Of a stretch of DNA of 64,000 nucleotides, positions 58,749-64,000 are shown piece by piece. The DNA comes from Arthrobacter sp. GMC3 (GTDB lineage Bacteria; Actinomycetota; Actinomycetes; Actinomycetales; Micrococcaceae): contig NZ_PJIO01000003.1 in assembly GCF_002929305.1 (NCBI RefSeq), positions 248,001 to 312,000 on the forward strand. The letters run 5' to 3'. Position 1 is the stretch's first letter, and every line of letters starts with the position of its first letter. Below the pieces are notes generated by a model. That model was not told where the DNA came from. It ran no database searches and saw only the letters and a list, made by a program, of their open reading frames with translations. The position numbers and the translations under genes are program-made.

Positions 58749-59240
58749 TTGACGCAAGCAGCGCTCTTCCCAAAAACGGAGCTACCCCGCCAACGCAAAC
58801 CCAAAGACGCCTGGCTAAACGCCCTCCCCAACTGGCTCGCCGACAGCATCGAGTTCACCATTCCCCGCCTCGGCACCACCGCCAACCTCATCCCCTGCCA
58901 CAAATGCGGTGTACCAGTCCTCCAAGCCCTCGACTGGGACCACGACTACACCTGGGCAACCACCACCGACACCACCCTCCTCACCACCAACCAAGAACTC
59001 CAAGCCCTCATCCAAGGCCGCACCACCCACGAACTCCGCATCGTCTGGGACGGCATCACCATCAACCACCGCAACACCTGGAACCTCGCAACCCGCGACG
59101 CCAACCACAACAAACACCCCATCGCCCCCAACCACCAATGCCACCAACCACTCGGCATCCCCATCCCCTGGGAACTCCTCTTCCCAGACATCAAAACAGC
59201 CAGCATCCCGCCCGACCCAGACCAACCACCACCTTTCTAG
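58749..59240 (+). CDS. Phage protein with Cys/His clusters (HNH-like context)
   Basis: About 163 residues. CHKCGVPVLQALDWDHDYTW and HQCHQPLG form two Cys/His pairs that could hold zinc, and WNLATRDANHN recalls the N-H end of HNH-type phage proteins, although a full HNH motif is not evident. The start is unclear: TTG 58749 avoids the repeat element, TTG 58722 lies in it. It precedes the resolvase by 7 bases. Confidence 0.6.
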   Translation: MTQAALFPKTELPRQRKPKDAWLNALPNWLADSIEFTIPRLGTTANLIPCHKCGVPVLQALDWDHDYTWATTTDTTLLTTNQELQALIQGRTTHELRIVWDGITINHRNTWNLATRDANHNKHPIAPNHQCHQPLGIPIPWELLFPDIKTASIPPDPDQPPPF

Positions 59241-59247
59241 GAGCACC

Positions 59248-59874
59248 ATGACCTACCGCACCATCGTCGGTATTGACCCAAGCCTCACCAGCACGGGCAT
59301 CGCCATCAAAGACCACGAAGGCCACATCCACCGAGAACGCATTCGCTCCACCGGCAAGAAGACCGACACCTGGGACATGCGAGGCGCGCGCATCAAGCGC
59401 CTCGCTGAAACCATCGTCGGGCACGTCCCCAGCAACTCCCTGGTCATCATCGAATCCCCCAGCTACGGATCCATCAGCACCAGCGCCCACGACCGCTCCG
59501 GCCTATGGTGGGCCATCCACCAAAAACTCATCGCCAAAGGCTGCGACATCGTCCCCGCAACACCAGCCCAACGCATGATGTACGCCACCGGCAAAGGCGG
59601 CGGCAAAGACGCAGGCAAAGACATGGTCCTAGCCCAAACCATCCGCCGATACCCACAAATCGACATCACAGGCAACGACCTCGCCGACGCCGTCATCTTC
59701 CTCGCCATCGGATGCCGCCTCAACGGCCAACCCCTCGAGGACTCCCTCCCCCAAACACACCTCAACGCCCTCAACAAACTCGCACTGCCCGAGACAGTGC
59801 CCACCCACGCGCCCGGTCGCGTTGCGGCTCGCGCGGGCGTCACGAGCCCGGCACCTGTTGGGGCGCTGCTGTGA
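59248..59874 (+). CDS. RuvC-like Holliday junction resolvase
   Basis: A 208-residue RNase H-fold nuclease. VGIDPSLTSTGIAI holds the first catalytic Asp, VIIESPSYGSIST the Glu, and GNDLADAVIFLAIG the terminal Asp pair. Phage RuvC-like enzymes cut branched DNA before packaging. ATG 59248 follows TAGGAG. The C-terminal ~30 residues are an extra tail. It overlaps the next gene by GTGA. Confidence 0.85.
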   Translation: MTYRTIVGIDPSLTSTGIAIKDHEGHIHRERIRSTGKKTDTWDMRGARIKRLAETIVGHVPSNSLVIIESPSYGSISTSAHDRSGLWWAIHQKLIAKGCDIVPATPAQRMMYATGKGGGKDAGKDMVLAQTIRRYPQIDITGNDLADAVIFLAIGCRLNGQPLEDSLPQTHLNALNKLALPETVPTHAPGRVAARAGVTSPAPVGALL

Positions 59875-60599
59875 GCCGTGAGTGCCGTTGCAGCCGGTTG
59901 TTGCATGCTGACGCGTTCCTGTGTGGGACTTGTGAGGGTGGGTTGCGGGATCTGCTGGCGAGGGCGCCGGGGTTGCTGTCGGATTTGAGGGTGACGGCGG
60001 CGAGGCTGGACCATGTGGCTTTCACCGTGACCAGGGGTGGCGGGTATGGTCGCGGCCTGCCGATGAACCTCGAGGCGATCGAGGCGGCCGCGGTGTTGTC
60101 GAAGGTCGTCGGGCCGTGGCAGGCACGGCAGGCTAAACACATCGGCGGCAAGGCGTGGGCTGTCGGATACTTGGAGCGGCTCGAGGAGGCGACAGCGGCG
60201 GCGGTGAAGATCGTGGACCTGCCCGCCGAGCTCATCCACATCGGCGCTTGCGGCAGCCTCCTCGAGGACCCTGACGGCGTGCCGGTGGAGTGCTATCAGG
60301 AACTCTTCGTCACCGCCGACGCCAACACCGCCCGGTGCGAGTGCTGCGGCGTGTACTGGGACGTGGCACGGCGGCGCGAGAACGCCATCACCAGCGCCTG
60401 GAATGTCCTCGCCCCCGCCCCGGTCGTCGTGCGCGCCCTGGCAACGCAGGGTGTCAGGATCACGCCGAAGCACTTGGAGAACTGGCAGCGCCTCGGCCAT
60501 GTTTCGCAGCAGTGCGACGTCGAGACGAGGGAGGCCGGCTACCGTGTCGCCGACGTCTTCCGCGTCGCTCAGCGCATGACAGAACGCCGCCGCAATTAG
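59871..60599 (+). CDS. Phage DNA-binding protein with zinc and helix-turn-helix elements
   Basis: 242 residues from GTG 59871. A Cys-rich start (CRCSRLL...FLCGTC) and a second cluster ARCECCGVYW suggest zinc binding. The C-terminus (GVRITPKHLENWQRLGHVSQ, then GYRVADVFRVAQRM) is a MerR-like helix-turn-helix. The last gene before the terminase block, it could be a late regulator. No family name is certain. Confidence 0.65.
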   Translation: MSRECRCSRLLHADAFLCGTCEGGLRDLLARAPGLLSDLRVTAARLDHVAFTVTRGGGYGRGLPMNLEAIEAAAVLSKVVGPWQARQAKHIGGKAWAVGYLERLEEATAAAVKIVDLPAELIHIGACGSLLEDPDGVPVECYQELFVTADANTARCECCGVYWDVARRRENAITSAWNVLAPAPVVVRALATQGVRITPKHLENWQRLGHVSQQCDVETREAGYRVADVFRVAQRMTERRRN

Positions 60600-60949
60600 C
60601 CACGCCCCTAATGGTGCTCGGTGCTTGCACCGCATCACTTTTAGGGTATGTTGGTTACATACTCGGATGAACTGGCTGGGCGACCGAACGCTCGCACACC
60701 CACACTTTCCCAGTACAGGCCAGTCAGCGCCGACTCTGAAGCTGACCATGAGGCCCCGACCATTCCCCCAAGGACGTCGGGGCCTCACCCAAATCATGGG
60801 GCGCGCTAGTCAACACCAGGCCCACGAAACGCCGCTTGCAACACTGGTGATGGCGGGCTCGAGGGTCTTTTACCGTGGGTACCTTTCTCCCCTTGCCATG
60901 AACCGACCTGCTAACGCGCCCCACCCACTGCCTAGGAGGTGATGAGTTT
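60600..60949. other. 350-base gap before terminase genes, with a hairpin and C-rich loop
   Basis: GAGGCCCCGAC (60750-60760) pairs perfectly with 60776-60786 around the loop CATTCCCCCAAGGAC, which contains TCCCCCAA. No gene is supported. This is the expected place for the late-gene promoter or the packaging (cos/pac) site; CTAGGAGGTGA just before 60942 is a full-length ribosome-binding sequence. Confidence 0.5.
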
Positions 60950-61432
60950 GTGGTCAAACCAATCTCAGACACCACCCGCCAACAAATCATCGACCTCCAC
61001 ACCTTCGGGACCAGCCGCAACGCCATAGCCAAAGAAGCCGGCGTCGCCCCATCCACCGTCTCCAAAGTCTGCAAAGCCGCCGGCCTCGACTTCGACCGCA
61101 CCGGGACCAGGGCAGCGACAGCGTCCAAGGTCATCGACGCCAAAGCCCGCCGCGCCGAACTCAAGGAACTCCTCCTCGAGGACGCCCACCGACTCCGCAA
61201 GCAACTCTGGGAACCAACCGTCGTGTTCAACTTCGGCGGCAAGGACAACACCTACGAAGAGTCCCAGCTACCCGAGCCCATCTTCGCCGACAAGAAGAAC
61301 ATACTCTCCGCTGTCGGCATCGCCGTCGACAAAGTCGAGAAGCTCGAGAAGCTCGACAACGACGGCGGCGTGCAGGATGCGGAGTCCATGATTCAGAAAC
61401 TCATTGACGGCATCGGGATCCCCGATGAGTAA
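60950..61432 (+). CDS. Terminase small subunit
   Basis: A 160-residue protein. An N-terminal helix-turn-helix (TRQQIIDLHTFGTSRNAIAK, then EAGVAPSTVSKVCKAAGL) recognises the packaging site. A helical oligomerisation region follows (AKARRAELKELLLEDAHRLR). GTG 60950 follows AGGAGGTG. It overlaps the large subunit by 8 bases (ATGAGTAA), the usual terminase pair. Confidence 0.8.
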   Translation: MVKPISDTTRQQIIDLHTFGTSRNAIAKEAGVAPSTVSKVCKAAGLDFDRTGTRAATASKVIDAKARRAELKELLLEDAHRLRKQLWEPTVVFNFGGKDNTYEESQLPEPIFADKKNILSAVGIAVDKVEKLEKLDNDGGVQDAESMIQKLIDGIGIPDE

Positions 61433-62753
61433 CGCCGTCATGGAACGCCCCAAGAACCTGATCACCAACGACCGCGTCGTCGGCCAACCCCTCAAGCCGG
61501 CCGATGTGATCAGCGCGAAGCAGCTGCACTTCCTCCGACACTCGACCACCCGCGTCAACGTCCTCGAAGGGTCCATCCGGTCGGGGAAGACCATCATCAG
61601 CCTCCTCCGCTGGATCATCTTCGTCGCCCGCGCCCCACTCGGCGGTGAGCTCGTCATGATCGGCCGCACCCGCGACGCTGTCTGGCGCAACTGCATCGGG
61701 CCGCTGCAGAACGCCGCACTGTTTGGCAAGATCGCTGACCAGGTCATCGGCAACTACGGCGCCCCCACCGTCCGCATCCTCGGCCGCGTCATCCACGTCC
61801 TCGGCGCATCCGACGCCAAGGCCGAGAAGGTCATCCGAGGCATGACCGTCGCCGGCGCCTACGTCGACGAGATCACCGTCATCCCCGAAGAGTTCTTCAC
61901 CCAACTCCTCGGCCGCATGTCAGTGCCCAGGGCGAAACTGTTCGGCACCTCCAACCCCGATTCGCCCTCGCACTGGCTCAAGCGGAAGTTCCTCGACCGC
62001 ATCGCCAAGCTCGCCGACTGGTCCTCCTGGCACTTCACCCTCGAAGACAACCCAGCCCTCACCGAGTCCTACAAGACCTCGATCCGCCAAGAGTTCACAG
62101 GGCTCTGGTACCGCCGCTTCATCCTCGGCGAATGGGTCGCAGCCGAGGGCGCCATCTACGACATGTGGGACCCCAAGCAACACATCACACCGTGGGATTC
62201 CTTGCCACCGATGCAGCGCCTCCTCGGCGTCGGCATCGACTATGGCACGACCAACGCCTCCACTGCCCTCCTGCTGGGCCTCGGCGACGACAACCGTCTC
62301 TACATGGTCGATGAGTGGCGGTACGACGCCAAGCAAGCCCAGCTGCGTCTAACCGATGCGCAGATCAGTCAGCGCATGCGCGACTGGATGGACCAGCCGC
62401 ATCTGCCCTACGTCAACAGTCTGAAGCCGGAGTGGACGATCGTCGACCCGGCCGCCGCATCTTTCAAGGTGCAGCTGGCTGCCGATGGTGTCAACAACGT
62501 CATTAACGCCGACAACAACGTCCTCTATGGCATTCGCACTACCGCCTCGCTGCTGTCTACGGGGAAGCTCCTCATCGCCGACAGGTGCGAGGGGTTCATC
62601 CAAGAGGCTCCCGCGTATTCGTGGGATGACAAGGCGACTGCCAAGGGTGAGGACAAGCCGCTCAAGGTCGGTGACCACTCCCTCGACGGTGGCCGGTACG
62701 TCATCACTACTACTGAGTCGAATTGGCGTGACTACGTCGACCTCGCCGCATAA
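61425..62753 (+). CDS. Terminase large subunit (PBSX/Terminase_3 type)
   Basis: A 442-residue packaging ATPase-nuclease. Walker A is LEGSIRSGKTIISLLRW (~48-60) and Walker B ends in GAYVDEITVIPEEF (~145). The coupling region includes GTSNPDSPSHWLKRKFLDR. The RNase H-like nuclease begins with GIDYGTTNAS (~270), whose Asp binds metal, and ends with WTIVDPAAASFK and KGEDKPLKVGDHSLDGGRY. It cuts and pumps phage DNA into the prohead. Confidence 0.92.
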   Translation: MSNAVMERPKNLITNDRVVGQPLKPADVISAKQLHFLRHSTTRVNVLEGSIRSGKTIISLLRWIIFVARAPLGGELVMIGRTRDAVWRNCIGPLQNAALFGKIADQVIGNYGAPTVRILGRVIHVLGASDAKAEKVIRGMTVAGAYVDEITVIPEEFFTQLLGRMSVPRAKLFGTSNPDSPSHWLKRKFLDRIAKLADWSSWHFTLEDNPALTESYKTSIRQEFTGLWYRRFILGEWVAAEGAIYDMWDPKQHITPWDSLPPMQRLLGVGIDYGTTNASTALLLGLGDDNRLYMVDEWRYDAKQAQLRLTDAQISQRMRDWMDQPHLPYVNSLKPEWTIVDPAAASFKVQLAADGVNNVINADNNVLYGIRTTASLLSTGKLLIADRCEGFIQEAPAYSWDDKATAKGEDKPLKVGDHSLDGGRYVITTTESNWRDYVDLAA

Positions 62754-62763
62754 GGAGAACACC

Positions 62764-62961
62764 ATGGCAACCATCCAGACCATCACCGCGACCCTGCTGA
62801 TTCAGGTCGGGGCCGACGAGCCTAAGCCCATCGGCACGATCGAGATTCCCATCGAGATCAGCACCGGCAAGAAGCCCGGCATCGCTTACCGTGGCAGCGA
62901 CCACACTGATGAGTCCCCGCTGATCCCGCGCGGGGCTCGAATTCCCGGCCTAGCTCAGTAG
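62764..62961 (+). CDS. Small phage protein between terminase and portal
   Basis: 65 residues from ATG 62764, with AAGGAG upstream. Beta-rich (ATLLIQVGADEPKPIGTIEI, then PIEISTGKKPGI). It lies between terminase and portal, where actinophages often carry small head-related or unknown proteins. Confidence 0.65.
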   Translation: MATIQTITATLLIQVGADEPKPIGTIEIPIEISTGKKPGIAYRGSDHTDESPLIPRGARIPGLAQ

Positions 62962-62991
62962 CCACCACCAACGACGCCGAGGAGGCCACCC

Positions 62992-64000
62992 ATGGCATTG
63001 CCCAAGAACGGCCTCGCATGGCCGCCAGCCGAGCTCGCCCAGATCACCCCGAAGCTCGCGGAGTACGGTGCCTGGTACTCCAACGCCACCAGCACCCTCG
63101 CCGACATCTACGGTGCTGGCAAGACCCGCAAAGGCGTGCTGGAGCGGATTCGCACATGGTTCCTCGGAGCCAAGCCGAACGGGCAGCCCGACAAGGCCAC
63201 CATTCACGTCAGCCTCGCGCAGGAGATCTGCCGCACCGCCGCGAACCTGCTCTTCGCTGAACCGTCAACGGCAACCGTCGAAGAAGGCGAAAAGGACGCC
63301 CAGGCACGGCTCAACATCATCGCAGGCCCCGCCTTCGAACAGACCATCGTCGCGGCCGCCGAAATCAGCGCGGCCCTCGGCGGGGTGTACCTCCGGGCAG
63401 GCTGGGATTCCACCGTCAAGGACCACGCCTTCGTCACCAAAGTCGATGCCGACGCAGCATGGCCAACATTCGCCTGGGGTGTCCTCACCGGCGTCACGTT
63501 CTGGCGTGTCGTCAAAACCGAGAACAACACCGTATGGCGGCACCTCGAACACCACACCGTCGAGGAAGACATCGGCGTTGTCTACCACGGCCTCTATCAA
63601 GGCACCAAGGACAACCTCGGCCGCCTTGTCCCCCTCATCGACCAGACAGCCACCAAAGAGCTCGCTGACGAGGTGGACGCCGAGGGCCGCATCAGCACCA
63701 ACACGGCTGGCCTGGCTGTCGCCTACGCCCCGAACATCACCCCGTCCGCCTTGTGGCGGAGCGACCCCATCGGCAGTAACTTGGGTCGCTCTGACCTCGA
63801 GGGCGTAGAGCAGAAACTCGACGCACTCGACGAGCTCTACTCGACCTGGCTCCGCGACATCCGGCTCGGCAAGGGCCGGCTCATCGTCGGTGCGTCCATG
63901 CTCCAAGACCTCGGCGCCGGATTGGGTGCAGGGTTCGACCTTGACCAAACCATCTTCACCCCCGTCAAGGCCGCACCATCATCGGCATCCGATGCGAAGA
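62992..64000 (+). CDS. Portal protein, partial (SPP1 gp6-like)
   Basis: The first ~336 residues are present; the gene runs off the right edge. ATG 62992 follows GGAGG. The start (LAEYGAWYSNATSTLADIYG, WFLGAK) and ISAALGGVYLRAGWDSTVKD, then DLEGVEQKLDALDELYSTWL, match actinophage SPP1-type portals. The portal forms the dodecameric ring through which terminase packages DNA. Confidence 0.85.
   Translation, partial: MALPKNGLAWPPAELAQITPKLAEYGAWYSNATSTLADIYGAGKTRKGVLERIRTWFLGAKPNGQPDKATIHVSLAQEICRTAANLLFAEPSTATVEEGEKDAQARLNIIAGPAFEQTIVAAAEISAALGGVYLRAGWDSTVKDHAFVTKVDADAAWPTFAWGVLTGVTFWRVVKTENNTVWRHLEHHTVEEDIGVVYHGLYQGTKDNLGRLVPLIDQTATKELADEVDAEGRISTNTAGLAVAYAPNITPSALWRSDPIGSNLGRSDLEGVEQKLDALDELYSTWLRDIRLGKGRLIVGASMLQDLGAGLGAGFDLDQTIFTPVKAAPSSASDAK

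Larger units (their letters stand above)
45197..64000. mobile_element. Siphovirus-type prophage, left part; continues past the window
   Basis: It starts at the tRNA-Val remnant with an inward integrase. Module order is lysogeny (int, immA, DUF4429, repressor) on minus, then cro-like and early replication genes, small and large terminase and portal on plus. Short overlapping genes (ATGA/GTGA overlaps) and several small unknown proteins are typical of actinophages. No frameshift is seen in essential genes. Confidence 0.93.

Noticed and set aside
57970..58752. 260-codon plus-strand open frame after the zinc-module gene
   Set aside because: It crosses a gene overlap and the iteron-like region; composition is Thr/Pro/Arg-rich without domain similarity.

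Overview
The window is high-GC DNA with compact operons, GTG starts and typical actinobacterial genes. These include an MptB-type polyprenol-phosphomannose mannosyltransferase pair, a long GapB-type GAPDH, oligoribonuclease and a YaaA family protein. It reads as a chromosome segment of a Micrococcaceae member (Arthrobacter or a close relative). This placement rests on gene content and style; no 16S gene is present.

Host part (1 to about 45190). The left edge cuts a NudK-like Nudix gene that diverges from a DeoR regulator. A glycosyltransferase and a PASTA-domain membrane protein follow. Next is a complete retron: an inverted-repeat-bounded ncRNA (3693-3857) directly upstream of a 454-residue reverse transcriptase (3862-5226). 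From about 5.4 to 16.4 kb come oxidoreductases, membrane proteins of unknown role, universal stress protein, glutamate decarboxylase, a PrmC-like methyltransferase, methionine aminopeptidase and an AlkD-like protein. From 16.4 to 22.7 kb, two MptB-like mannosyltransferases flank two tandem GT87 enzymes; this is probably a lipomannan or mannan locus. From 22.8 to 45.1 kb come housekeeping genes: orn, tRNA-His, def, a sugar transporter, prfC, rnpB, gapB, yaaA, a Nif3-like gene, msrA, cysK-cysE, gnd and a DEDDh exonuclease. Small regulators, lipoproteins, intergenic repeats and two decayed genes lie among them.

Prophage part (about 45197 to beyond 64000). The 3' half of a tRNA-Val(TAC) gene marks the junction. 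The minus-strand lysogeny block follows: tyrosine integrase, ImmA/IrrE peptidase, a DUF4429/SHOCT protein and a CI-like repressor. An operator-rich divergent region separates it from a Cro-like gene. Early genes then run on the plus strand: small proteins, a Cas4-like nuclease, a possible ssDNA-binding protein, a DUF2303 protein, a primase-helicase, a protein with five evenly built Cys-His zinc modules and a RuvC-like resolvase. Small and large terminase and the start of a portal gene come last. Head, tail and lysis genes and the other attachment site lie outside the window. The prophage is therefore open at the right edge, and nothing visible says it is defective.

Most notable: the retron; two paralogous GT87 genes that appear to start at ATC and ATT codons; twin hairpins with different stems but the same 11-nt C-rich loop; a 100-bp foldback element abutting a truncated VOC gene; two aberrant tRNA-like elements in the phage early region; a five-module zinc protein; and a duplicated inverted-repeat element shared by two phage intergenic regions.
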